Shown here: in pieces, positions 8,134-17,096 of the stretch
How positions within the stretch are numbered: position 1 is the stretch's first letter
Layout of the letters: every line of letters starts with the position of its first letter
From: Crocinitomicaceae bacterium TMED114
Lineage (GTDB): Bacteria > Bacteroidota > Bacteroidia > Flavobacteriales_D > Sanyastnellaceae
Direction of reading: 5' to 3'
Length of the DNA stretch: 64,000 nt
Assembly: GCA_002172485.2 (NCBI GenBank)
Contig: NHFP02000003.1
Coordinates: 253,205 to 317,204 of the forward strand
Position numbers and translations under genes: made by a program
Notes under the pieces: generated by a model
Databases searched by the model: none
What the model saw: the letters and a program-made list of their open reading frames with translations, nothing else
Told to the model about the DNA's origin: nothing

Positions 8134-11100
8134 ATGATTTCCCGCTACTTGAATGCTCTTCCTGCGGTCATTTCCTTCGCTCTGACCCTGCTGATGGCCA
8201 GCCCGACCCAAGCTCAATTGCATGACGTGCTGGTCGAGCCCAACAACGTCGTGTACTCCTCCACCACGGAGATTCAAGATGGTACAGAGCACATGCTCGT
8301 GGCCTCCACCATCTCCAACGAAGCCACTGACAACAGCCTGCCCCAGGTGCGGATCTCCCGCGTCAAGACCGATGGCACCATCAGCTGGGAAAAGGACTAC
8401 GCGCAGGAGACCGGATGGCGTGCCGCCCACGTGATGGACATCGGGGATGAAACCGGCGTCCTGATCGGCGTCAATCCCAGTCTGGTGAATACCGGCGCTG
8501 CACGGAGCATCGTGATGACCTTTGACCTCAACACCGGTGCGGTGTTGGCCACGGCGGAAATCAAAGAGAATGTGGCGGCCAATGCGTCCGAAAAGGGCCT
8601 CGTCCTGATCCACGGAGTCTACCGCAATGACAAATTGGCCCTGACCGGCTGGCTCGGTGGGACTTCAGGGCTCCAGCTCAACGAGCAGCGTGTGGCGGTG
8701 CTGGTGGAGATTGATGTGCCCGACGCGAGCCAAACGTCCATCACCCCGAACTGGACGCACGCCATCGACTCGTTCAACAACCCCGATGGAGCGGACTACG
8801 ACATGGGGGCGCATGTGCTGGATGTCCCGGGCGTCGGCTACTTCATCTCCGGATCGGCCAATGCGTTCTACGACAACCCCGTGACGAGCGGCTACCACCA
8901 GGCCCCGCTGGCCGCCCTTGTCGAATACGATGGGACCCAGGCCTGGTCCAAAGTGACCCCCTACTGGTATCCCGGCGAAGGAGACAACGAGCCCATCGTG
9001 GCCCAGAATCAGCGACACGCCGTGGCCTCCTGTGCCGCGGTCCTCAGCGCTGCAGGACCCAACAACCCCAACCAGCTCTCTCTTGTCCAAACGGTCAACT
9101 GGGTCCGGAACCGGGGCCTCACTACCCTGCATTACCACATCGATGGCTCAGCGGTGGAGGCCCGTGGACTCCATCTGGACGGCGCCTACACCAACCCCGG
9201 CGCAGAAACGAGCCTCAAGGGGTACTCGATGTACCGGAGAATCAACGCCACGAGCGACACCGAAGTCATCATCGCCGGCTATGTCAATGACCCGGAATAC
9301 CTGGACAGTGACCCGGACACTGAGGAGAAGGACCGGGTTCCCTTCCTGATGGCTGTGGAGCTCACCGGCACGGTGACCTCGGACTACCTCATCGACCACA
9401 CCATCTACGCGGGCAGCCCCAGCACCAACTACGGCGACGACTTTGGAATCCATGCGGCCAACAGCCAACAAGGCCAGCAGCCCATCATCTTCCACCCCGA
9501 AATGATGGACCTGCGCGAGGCCGCCCTCGGCTACGGTCTGATTGGCCACCGCAGGACCCACGATATCCCCACCGTGTTCGACCCGTCGATGATCCACGTC
9601 AACTCGGCCGGAACGGACGTGTTCGGCGGGCTCCCGGGTTGCATTGAATTCACCCACCCGATGACCATCGAGTTTCCAGTCGTGGCGCCCTTCACGCCCT
9701 TCATCGAGGACATCAACCTTACCGGGGCCCCTATCCCCATGGACACGAGCACACCGAGCACCACGCCCACCCCGTGCGATGAATACTCCACCTGCGACGT
9801 CAACCTGACTTACAGCCTCGTGGCGGTCAATTGCTCGACCTACACCATCACGGTGGGCAATGCCGGCTCTACCCCCATGGCCGACCTGGACCTGACGTTT
9901 GACGTCGACGTCGATGGCGTCATCGAGCAGACCGGCGTAGCAGACGGCTCGGATGGCTCCGGCAACCCGTCCTTCACCAGGGCCTACCCCGAAGGCGTCC
10001 TCACCTTCGTCGAAGTCGCCCTGAACTGCCAGGGCCTCGACTACACCCAGATTGTGGCGATCAACCCCGACTGTGGAGGGGACTGCACCCCCAACAATGA
10101 CCTCGCCGCAGCCCTCACCTCCGTCTCTACCGACCTCTGCTCCATCGAATACGGTCTGCTGGGCAATGTGACCCCTGTGACCGATGCCGACATCACGTGG
10201 ACGCTGAGTGGCACGGCCGTGCCCGCCGCAGACGGCCAATGGAGCCCCTCCTTCACTGGATCGGTCGAGGATGTCGCCGCCGCCTATGCGGACGGGATCT
10301 ACACCGTCGAACTGTGTGCCACGGTCATCTGTCCGGATGGAACGACCAACACCCAGTGCCTGACCATCACCTTGACCGTGGAGGCGCCCGACTTCGGGCT
10401 CGACATGTGGCTCTACTGTGGCGAAGGATGCTGGGGCGGCTGGACGGGCACGCGGGCGGCCATCACCTTCGACATGGCCCTGTTTGACCTCGACGAGGCG
10501 GACTACGATGCCGAAGTCTGCTTCAGCGATGGGACCACCCTGCCGATTGACCTCGACATGCCCAGGTCCTACATCAAGTGCTTCTCGGGCTTCACCTTCT
10601 TCAAGAAAGCCTGCCTGAAGATCTATGAAGAGGGAGAGCTGGCGGCGGGTGGCGATCCTTGCTATGAAGTCTGCGACAGTGAGACGTGCCTCACCCTTGA
10701 GCCCATTCCATTCGACCTCGCAGCAGCGCTGATTCCCGACCTTCACTTCAATGCGTCCACGTGCTCCATCGAGGCCGGCGCTTTGCCCGGTTCCGTCACA
10801 TCGCGCACGCAAATCATGGCCTTCGACACCCCCTTCCCTGGAGGCAACGATGCCGTGGCCTTCATTTCGGCCTTCCTGGAAGGAGAGGACTTCGCGGACC
10901 AAGCGGCCTATCAAAACTTCGGCAATGCGCTGGGCAGCTACCAGGCGAGCGATTGTGAATACGTGCTGGACGCTGAATTGACCCATGCGGTCGTGGCTTG
11001 CCCGCCGGATACCAGCGGCCCCTTGTACTGGCAAGCTGCCGCACTTGCGGCAGGCCCCAACGCCATCATGATCGGCGCCCAACCCGAGGTACAACTGGTG

Positions 11101-14100
11101 TCCGCCTTCATCCCGGGTGACATGTACATCCCCGGTGATATGTACATCCCCGGTGACATGTACACGCCGAGCTCGCCCATCGACCCCGATGGACTGGACA
11201 TCGACTTCAACGACCTCATCCCCATCGACCCGACCCTTCCGGGCATCGGGTACAACACCTGGGACTTCACCAATTCCCTTGGGGGCAGTACCAATCTAGG
11301 GGGAGATGACGTTTTGACGACCACGCCGACCTCGGCGGACGACTGCGACATCCTGCAGGACATTCCCGCGGGCAACCACTACGACAACGGTGTACTCGGC
11401 GCCGCCGCCTTTGCCCTGAATGGCAACACCTCCATTCCGATCACGGAGACGGGTCAGGTCTGTCCAGACCACTACAACTACCTGACCGAGGTCACCCTTG
11501 AGGTCTTCAACACCGCGGCGCTCTTTGCACAGGAAGAGGAGGAGTATCCCATGGGCGAATGGACGCCGAACGATGGCGGGGAGGACGAATTCCCCATGAG
11601 TGAGTGGACGCCGTTCACCTTTGAGGGCACCAACCTGCTGACCGACGCCACGCTGCAGCCGTTCGACGCCGGCACGACGGTGGAGGACCTCGTGATCGAC
11701 TACTACGATGGGTACGGAGACGGCTCCGGCTCCTGGACCATCACGGATGTGCAGGGCACCGTTGTCGCCAGTGGAGCCATGCAAGGAAGCGGTACGGATG
11801 GAGGAGCGCCCACATCCAACAGTGGCATCGTGTCGTTGGCGCCTGGAAGCTACACGTTCCACTGGGATGTGGACTGTTTCGGAGCGTATGACAATTCCGG
11901 ACTGCAGCTGAGTTTGAACGGCCTGAATCTGCTGAGCTTCACCCCAGGAACAGTGACGCCTGGCATCATCTCAGTGGACTTCACCGTTCCCGGCATTGTG
12001 ATCGTGCCCCCTTCCGCCTCTGTGGACACCACGTGCGATGCCGTCTTCACCCATGACTTCATGGTGGCGGGTCCGCTGCCCCCGAGCACACCGGGTACCT
12101 ACATCGCTACAGAAGACAACATCCAACTCGGGTTTGAGATGTTCTTTGACGGTTTTGGCACCACCTATGGTGCGGCTTCCGTCACACCTGCTCTGCCCGC
12201 GGTTGGGTCCGGACAGGTGTTGACCACCGGCAACATCTTGGCCGTGTATGACATTTCGGCCTTCCCGAATGTCAACGAGGTCAGCTTTGTCTTCTTTGAC
12301 GGAGCCGGAATCGAGAACCTTCAGGTCAATGGACACGCCCTGCTCACCGGCGAGCTGGAGACCATGCCGACGGCCGTGGCTCCGGGCGTGACCATGTCGG
12401 TCACCACCTCGGCTTACCCCGGCTATCAGACCGGTACGGTGGTGCTGACCGGAAACGTACAGAAGCTCGAGGTTGGCGGACAGCAGTTCTTCGTGGACCA
12501 CATCTGTGTGAAGCACGACGGCACGGTCATCCAAACACCCAATTCGGGTGGATGCACCGCCACATGCGACGTGTTTACAGGGTTTGACCTGCTCACGGCT
12601 GGAGACCGCTATGGCGACCTCGCAGAAGGAGCCACCATCAGCGTGGCGCCGGGGACACAAGCCACCACCAGCGACGGCGTGCCCATCTACCTCGAACCGC
12701 TCCACGACTTTGCTTTGACTTACTACAACTACATGGCGGTCGACGCCCACTACGGCGGCTGGGGTACCGGAATGTCTCTGTGGACCAACAACATCACTGC
12801 ACAGTTCGACATCCAATCCATCGTGGATGTGACCGACACGGTTTGCATCGAATTCCGCGATGAAGGCGGATTCGAGAACCTGTGGATCAACGGGGCTGCA
12901 CCCGCTACCAGCCCGAATGGCTACGGCGGACTGATGGTCTTCAATGGAGCCGTCATCGGCGGCGTGCAGGTGCAGGTCACAGGAGCCAATGTGGGGTATG
13001 CCTTTGAGGGCACCCTCACCCTGATCGGCGACGTGGACAAGCTCTCCATTGGCGGCCAGGAACTCTGGCTGGACAACCTCTGCATCAGCGAGGGTGATGG
13101 AACGGCGGTCCCGGACATCACAACCGTGGACGACACCACCTTCCTCGACGGGGTCGACATCCAGCTCACCAGTCTCGACGCCGACGGATGCCAGTCCCTG
13201 CTGTCCATCGACCTCGGCCTCTGGGAAGACCAGGTCGACTCCCTCGGCATCAGCCTCACCGACGAGGATGGCACCGTCGCGGGCAGCGTCCAGAATCTCG
13301 GTGGAGGACAATTCCTCCTCTCCGGGTCCAGCCTGACCCCGCTGTCGATCAACCTCAGTGTCTTCGTCCTGCAGACCATCCCTGTGCTGGTGATGGAAAT
13401 CCCGGGAATCATCGACATTCCTGACTGTCCGATTGACATTCCCTGTTTCGCCCACGCCGCCTTCGCCGCGATGGACATCGGCAATTGCGTGACCGAATTC
13501 AACTACATCGGAACGGCGGGCAACCTCGACTGGACGTTCGATGGCGTTCCGGTGCCGGCAGGAAACGTCTTTACCCACCCCATCGCGCAACCGGGCCAAC
13601 TCGTCTGCGTGACCGTCACAGACTTCAACGATCCGAACTGCACCGACACCTACTGCCAGTATGTGAGCGCAGACTGTGGTGGAGGAACGGACCAGATTGA
13701 CAGCTGCGACGTGGAGTTCACCCATGAGCTGATGCCCTTCGGCCCCGTCACCATCCCGGGTCCGGGAGTGATCGTGGAGACAGAGGACGGCATCGACCTG
13801 TCCTTCCAAGACATCGTGTACATCGATGGGTCGACCAACTTCGGCACCGCCGACATCATGAATGCCCAACCTGAAGCCGGTGACGGACAGGTGCTGTGGT
13901 TGAACAACATCTCCGCCGTCTACGACCTGACCGGTGTCGGTGCCGTGGAGGAGGTCAAGTTCGAGTTCATCGACTATGGCGGCCTCGAGAACCTGCGCAT
14001 CAACGGCCAGGCGCTCGTGGACGACATTGACAACATGGGTGGAGCTGCCCTCGGTGGCGCCAATGTGTTCGTGGCCTACAACACCTACATCGGCTTCATC

Positions 14101-15120
14101 GCCGGCGAGGTGATCATCACCGGCAACGTCCAGGAGTTGGCGGTGGCCGGACAGGAGTTCTACATCGACAATGTCTGTGTCATCACCGGAGACGAGACGG
14201 CCTGCGCCGACACTGACGCCGACGGCATCTGCGACGAGGACGAAGTGGCCGGATGCACCAACGCCGGTTCGATCAACTACGATCCGAACGCCACGGACGA
14301 CGACGGCTCCTGTGACGATGGCAGCACCACGGCCAACGACACCACGGAGATCATCACGCCCAACGGCATCGTCTGCCCGGTCAACTGCGATTGGCTGGTC
14401 GACTTCGAGTCCGAGCCGCTCGGCGCAACCTGGGGTGCAACCAATGGCGTCCCGCAAGGCAGCTACATGTACACCGACAACGGCATCGACCTCTATGTCG
14501 ACGAGCTGAACAGCGCCTTGTACGGCGTCACCTACGTCCACAACCTGGTGACGGGCTCACCGTGGGCCGCCTTCGGTGCCGGACAGGTGCTGCACACCAA
14601 CAACGCCACGGTCACTTTCGACCTCGAAGCGGTCACGACGGACTCCGTGTGCTTGGACATCCTGGACTTCGGCGGGTTTGAATTTCTCGAGGTCAATGGC
14701 GTGAGCTACAGCTCCTTCAACGGATACGGCGAACTCGCCGCAGCCCCGATGATGATGGGCGGTGTCCTCGTCCAAGTCGTCGGCAACCCCATCATCCAGA
14801 TGACCTCCAGTGGCTTGCAAACGGTCGGCTTCAATGGCCGCCTGGTGCTCCACGGCAACGTGGACAAGCTGGAGATCGGTGGACAGGAATTCTGGGTCGA
14901 CAACCTCTGCATCGGCGAAGGTGCGGCGATCACCCCGGTCGTTCCTGGCTGCACATACGAAGGCGCAGGCAACTACGACGCCGAGGCCAACCTCGACGAC
15001 GGAAGCTGCATCCTGCCCGAGGTGAACTCCTGCCCAACGGACATCAACGGCGATGGCGTGACCTCCGTGCCCGACCTTCTCGAATTGCTCGGCCAGTTCA
15101 GCGAAGTTTGCGACGAGTGA
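8134..15120 (+). CDS. Giant secreted multi-domain protein (2328 aa) with four copies of an unrecognised domain
   Basis: The start at 8134 gives a clear signal peptide (residues 1-27, hydrophobic core ending ASPTQAQ). Residues ~28-530 are a secreted region of beta-rich character with no family I recognise, followed by Cys-containing Ig/PKD-like stretches to ~1290. Four diverged repeats of ~165-180 residues then start near residues 1301, 1478, 1858 and 2085, each ending in a version of GNVxKLxIGGQEFxVDNLCI. Asp-rich, calcium-binding-like inserts with GxCxxxxxxNYxxxAxxDDGSC patterns follow the third and fourth copies. The extreme C-terminus (2300-2328) is a single dockerin-like EF-hand segment (DINGDGVTSVPDLLELLG). 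No T9SS sorting domain is visible. A cell-surface or matrix role is inference. It is monocistronic, closed by a strong terminator. Confidence 0.8.
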   Translation: MISRYLNALPAVISFALTLLMASPTQAQLHDVLVEPNNVVYSSTTEIQDGTEHMLVASTISNEATDNSLPQVRISRVKTDGTISWEKDYAQETGWRAAHVMDIGDETGVLIGVNPSLVNTGAARSIVMTFDLNTGAVLATAEIKENVAANASEKGLVLIHGVYRNDKLALTGWLGGTSGLQLNEQRVAVLVEIDVPDASQTSITPNWTHAIDSFNNPDGADYDMGAHVLDVPGVGYFISGSANAFYDNPVTSGYHQAPLAALVEYDGTQAWSKVTPYWYPGEGDNEPIVAQNQRHAVASCAAVLSAAGPNNPNQLSLVQTVNWVRNRGLTTLHYHIDGSAVEARGLHLDGAYTNPGAETSLKGYSMYRRINATSDTEVIIAGYVNDPEYLDSDPDTEEKDRVPFLMAVELTGTVTSDYLIDHTIYAGSPSTNYGDDFGIHAANSQQGQQPIIFHPEMMDLREAALGYGLIGHRRTHDIPTVFDPSMIHVNSAGTDVFGGLPGCIEFTHPMTIEFPVVAPFTPFIEDINLTGAPIPMDTSTPSTTPTPCDEYSTCDVNLTYSLVAVNCSTYTITVGNAGSTPMADLDLTFDVDVDGVIEQTGVADGSDGSGNPSFTRAYPEGVLTFVEVALNCQGLDYTQIVAINPDCGGDCTPNNDLAAALTSVSTDLCSIEYGLLGNVTPVTDADITWTLSGTAVPAADGQWSPSFTGSVEDVAAAYADGIYTVELCATVICPDGTTNTQCLTITLTVEAPDFGLDMWLYCGEGCWGGWTGTRAAITFDMALFDLDEADYDAEVCFSDGTTLPIDLDMPRSYIKCFSGFTFFKKACLKIYEEGELAAGGDPCYEVCDSETCLTLEPIPFDLAAALIPDLHFNASTCSIEAGALPGSVTSRTQIMAFDTPFPGGNDAVAFISAFLEGEDFADQAAYQNFGNALGSYQASDCEYVLDAELTHAVVACPPDTSGPLYWQAAALAAGPNAIMIGAQPEVQLVSAFIPGDMYIPGDMYIPGDMYTPSSPIDPDGLDIDFNDLIPIDPTLPGIGYNTWDFTNSLGGSTNLGGDDVLTTTPTSADDCDILQDIPAGNHYDNGVLGAAAFALNGNTSIPITETGQVCPDHYNYLTEVTLEVFNTAALFAQEEEEYPMGEWTPNDGGEDEFPMSEWTPFTFEGTNLLTDATLQPFDAGTTVEDLVIDYYDGYGDGSGSWTITDVQGTVVASGAMQGSGTDGGAPTSNSGIVSLAPGSYTFHWDVDCFGAYDNSGLQLSLNGLNLLSFTPGTVTPGIISVDFTVPGIVIVPPSASVDTTCDAVFTHDFMVAGPLPPSTPGTYIATEDNIQLGFEMFFDGFGTTYGAASVTPALPAVGSGQVLTTGNILAVYDISAFPNVNEVSFVFFDGAGIENLQVNGHALLTGELETMPTAVAPGVTMSVTTSAYPGYQTGTVVLTGNVQKLEVGGQQFFVDHICVKHDGTVIQTPNSGGCTATCDVFTGFDLLTAGDRYGDLAEGATISVAPGTQATTSDGVPIYLEPLHDFALTYYNYMAVDAHYGGWGTGMSLWTNNITAQFDIQSIVDVTDTVCIEFRDEGGFENLWINGAAPATSPNGYGGLMVFNGAVIGGVQVQVTGANVGYAFEGTLTLIGDVDKLSIGGQELWLDNLCISEGDGTAVPDITTVDDTTFLDGVDIQLTSLDADGCQSLLSIDLGLWEDQVDSLGISLTDEDGTVAGSVQNLGGGQFLLSGSSLTPLSINLSVFVLQTIPVLVMEIPGIIDIPDCPIDIPCFAHAAFAAMDIGNCVTEFNYIGTAGNLDWTFDGVPVPAGNVFTHPIAQPGQLVCVTVTDFNDPNCTDTYCQYVSADCGGGTDQIDSCDVEFTHELMPFGPVTIPGPGVIVETEDGIDLSFQDIVYIDGSTNFGTADIMNAQPEAGDGQVLWLNNISAVYDLTGVGAVEEVKFEFIDYGGLENLRINGQALVDDIDNMGGAALGGANVFVAYNTYIGFIAGEVIITGNVQELAVAGQEFYIDNVCVITGDETACADTDADGICDEDEVAGCTNAGSINYDPNATDDDGSCDDGSTTANDTTEIITPNGIVCPVNCDWLVDFESEPLGATWGATNGVPQGSYMYTDNGIDLYVDELNSALYGVTYVHNLVTGSPWAAFGAGQVLHTNNATVTFDLEAVTTDSVCLDILDFGGFEFLEVNGVSYSSFNGYGELAAAPMMMGGVLVQVVGNPIIQMTSSGLQTVGFNGRLVLHGNVDKLEIGGQEFWVDNLCIGEGAAITPVVPGCTYEGAGNYDAEANLDDGSCILPEVNSCPTDINGDGVTSVPDLLELLGQFSEVCDE
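11110..11163 (+). repeat. Three tandem 18-bp units encoding IPGDMY
   Basis: Three in-frame near-identical 18-base units give IPGDMY x3 inside the giant secreted protein (residues ~993-1010). The second copy has a synonymous change (GAT for GAC), so the amino-acid repeat is exact. Confidence 0.95.
12034..14925 (+). repeat. Four diverged ~170-residue protein repeats
   Basis: Copies begin at about 12034, 12565, 13705 and 14386. Shared features in order are a starting Cys, a GxGQVLxxxN turn, a FDL/YDL strand, an F.D.GG.ENL.ING core, and a final GxVxLxGNVxKLxIGGQEF then VDNLCI. Copies 1 and 3 resemble each other more (both start C-D-x-x-FTH), as do 2 and 4. The pattern suggests duplication of a two-domain unit. 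Confidence 0.85.
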
Positions 15121-15150
15121 CGTCAACATTGTCAACACATTCCGACACGA

Positions 15151-15178
15151 AAAGGGGAGCTTCGGCTCCCCTTTTTTG
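15151..15178 (+). terminator. Rho-independent terminator of the giant secreted-protein gene
   Basis: Perfect 10-bp stem (AAAGGGGAGC / GCTCCCCTTT) with a TTCG tetraloop, followed by a T run, 30 bases after the stop codon. Confidence 0.95.
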
Positions 15179-15299
15179 TTCTCATCGAAACGGGTGACGA
15201 ATGTCAGTCTCGCTGGGAAAATCGGGGCGGAAACTTGGACCGAGCGTTCAACGAAAACGCCGGAATTCAACTCAGTCGAACCTGCAAAACCCACGCGCC

Positions 15300-15539
15300 A
15301 TGAACAGCCGCAATGACCTGCTCTTCGTGTCCATCCACGGAGCCTTTCTCACCTTCGATCCCCTCTCCTGCACCTCCCGCATGGAAGGGACCAATTCCAC
15401 CCCCAACACCGATGCAGGCGCCGACCGCACAGGTAATGCTGCCGCCGATCGGACAGCGGACAAGACCAGCAACTATAGATGGGGCGGACTGGTCTGGAAC
15501 CGCCGCCGCAAGCGCCCGGTCGTCATTCGACCCACGTGA
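15300..15539 (+). CDS. Hypothetical small protein, own transcription unit
   Basis: A possible 79-residue protein beginning MNSRNDLLFVSIHGAF, with a basic end (NRRRKRPVVIRPT). I do not recognise it. Support is positional: it lies between the terminator at 15151-15178 and another at 15583-15612, so something is probably transcribed from this 400-base interval. It is Thr/Asp/Ala-rich in the middle and has no signal peptide. A non-coding RNA is the main alternative. Confidence 0.35.
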   Translation: MNSRNDLLFVSIHGAFLTFDPLSCTSRMEGTNSTPNTDAGADRTGNAAADRTADKTSNYRWGGLVWNRRRKRPVVIRPT

Positions 15540-15582
15540 CGCACTGAGCGTCCTGACCACCAACCTGTTCCAATCCAATGCG

Positions 15583-15612
15583 AAAGGGGAGGCCATCTCC
15601 GCCTCCCTTTTT
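15583..15612 (+). terminator. Rho-independent terminator
   Basis: AAAGGGGAGGC pairs with GCCTCCCTTT (one bulged G), 7-base loop, then TTTTT. It closes the unit upstream of the M16 peptidase promoter. Confidence 0.85.
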
Positions 15613-15634
15613 CGTGCGCCCCTTGGGTGCGGCT

Positions 15635-15642
15635 TACTTTTG
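15635..15642 (+). promoter_or_regulatory. Promoter -7 box TACTTTTG of the M16 peptidase (near-leaderless)
   Basis: Perfect TAnnTTTG match, six bases before the ATG at 15649. It also decides the start of the gene, whose frame is open further upstream through the preceding terminator. Confidence 0.7.
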
Positions 15643-15648
15643 CGGGTC

Positions 15649-16896
15649 ATGTCGCCCGATCCTTCGACTTTTCACACGTGGACGTTGCCGAATGGGATTC
15701 GATGCGTGCATCTTGAGGATGGGCGCAACGTCGGGCACTGTGGGCTGCTGATTGAGGCGGGGTCGCGGGATGAGCTGGACCGCGAGAATGGGCTCGCGCA
15801 CTTCATTGAGCATTCGCTCTTCAAGGGAACGGGGAAGCGGCGCACCTTTCACATCCTGAACCGGCTCGACAGCGTCGGGGCCGAGCTCAACGCCTATACC
15901 TCCAAGGAGGAGACCTGGATCACGGCGTCTTACCTGTCCGAGCACCTCGGGCGGGCGGTGGAGTTGATTGCCGACATCGCCTTCCATTCGACCTTCCCCG
16001 AGCGGGAAATCGCCAAGGAGCGCGACGTCATCATCGACGAGATCCACGCGTGGCGGGACAACCCCGGCGACGCCATTTTCGACGAGTTCCAGTCCATTCT
16101 TTACCCCAATCATGCGCTGGGCCGCAACATCCTCGGGGACGAGAAATCGGTGGGCGGGTTCAAGCGCAACGACATCCTGCGGTTCATTGACCGCCAGTAC
16201 CGAAACGACCGGTTGGTCTTCAGCTCGGTGGGCCCCATGCCGGCCAAGCAAGTGAAACGGCTCACCGAGAAGCACCTGTCAGCGCGACAGACGCAAGCCT
16301 CGCGGGGGGAGCGGTCCGTGCCGACCGGGTACAGCCCGGTGCGGCGCGAGGGAGACCATGCGGTCCACCAGGTGCACGCCGTGATTGGCAGCCCGGGGTA
16401 CGGGATGGACGACCCGAAGCGGACGGCGCTCATGCTGCTGTCCAACCACCTCGGTGGGCCCGGCATGAATGCCCGGCTGGCGCTCAACATTCGCGAGCGC
16501 CACGGCATCTGCTACAACATCGAAAGCAGCTACTTCCCCTATGCCGACACCGGCGAGTTCACTGTCTACTTCGGGACCGACGTCAAGACGTTTGCTCGCG
16601 CGGAGCGGCTGGTGATGAAGGAGCTGCGCGACGCCCGCGAGAAGCGGCTCGGCGTGGTGACCCTGAAGCAGGCCAAGCAGCAAATCATTGGGCAAATCGC
16701 CCTCGGGGCCGAGAGCGGGTCTGGTTGGATGTCGACCATGGGCAAGAGCATCCTGATGTACGACCGGGTCCGGCCGTTGGAGGAGGCGTTCCACGCCATC
16801 GAGGCGGTGACCGCCGACGACGTCCTGGAGGTGGCCAACGAGGTCCTCGACCCCGATCGCCTCAGCGCCCTCGTGTACTTTCCGCCGCGGGGTTGA
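15649..16896 (+). CDS. M16 family zinc peptidase (pitrilysin/processing-peptidase type)
   Basis: A 415-residue peptidase from ATG 15649. The inverted zinc motif HFIEH (HxxEH) lies at residues 51-55, with the downstream Glu region EREIAKERDVIIDEI near 120-135. The second, inactive-type M16 half contains GGPGMNARLALNIRERHGICYNI. The length is that of short single-chain M16 subunits rather than ~900-residue pitrilysins. There is no signal peptide, so a cytoplasmic role in peptide turnover is likely. Bacteroidota often have a paired M16 subunit gene; none is adjacent here. Confidence 0.93.
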   Translation: MSPDPSTFHTWTLPNGIRCVHLEDGRNVGHCGLLIEAGSRDELDRENGLAHFIEHSLFKGTGKRRTFHILNRLDSVGAELNAYTSKEETWITASYLSEHLGRAVELIADIAFHSTFPEREIAKERDVIIDEIHAWRDNPGDAIFDEFQSILYPNHALGRNILGDEKSVGGFKRNDILRFIDRQYRNDRLVFSSVGPMPAKQVKRLTEKHLSARQTQASRGERSVPTGYSPVRREGDHAVHQVHAVIGSPGYGMDDPKRTALMLLSNHLGGPGMNARLALNIRERHGICYNIESSYFPYADTGEFTVYFGTDVKTFARAERLVMKELRDAREKRLGVVTLKQAKQQIIGQIALGAESGSGWMSTMGKSILMYDRVRPLEEAFHAIEAVTADDVLEVANEVLDPDRLSALVYFPPRG

Positions 16897-16906
16897 GTCC
16901 CGCAGC

Positions 16907-17077
16907 TCAGCCCTTGAAAGGGCGTGGCCTCAGGCGGTTGTCCTGCCACTTGTACAGGTGATACACCCCCAACCGTTAGGCGAAGCGGATGGCCTTCTCC
17001 TTCGGGAATGGGTTCACAGGATACCGCAACAATTCGGGCCATGCCCGCTCGATCAGCATGCGGTGGAATGGGGGGCA
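16907..17077 (-). pseudogene. Remnant of a gene 3' end with an internal stop
   Basis: On the minus strand a 57-codon stretch reads like conserved protein (FHRMLIERAWPELLRYPVNP, then FPKEKAIRFA, an in-frame TAA, then RLGVYHLYKWQDN and RPRPFKG before a TGA). A TAG lies just upstream. Composition and a smooth continuation across the TAA suggest the decayed C-terminus of a larger protein that once followed the membrane gene at 17097. It vaguely recalls the C-terminal end of asparagine-synthetase-like enzymes, but I cannot name it. Confidence 0.5.
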
Positions 17078-17096
17078 CTATTCTAGGCCGCCCGGG

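Noticed and set aside
11971-14541. Minus-strand open frame of ~856 codons opposite the giant secreted protein, and a similar one at 9148-11094
   Set aside because: Shadow produced by Asp/Val-rich codons on the plus strand (GTC/GAC); no start context or domain.
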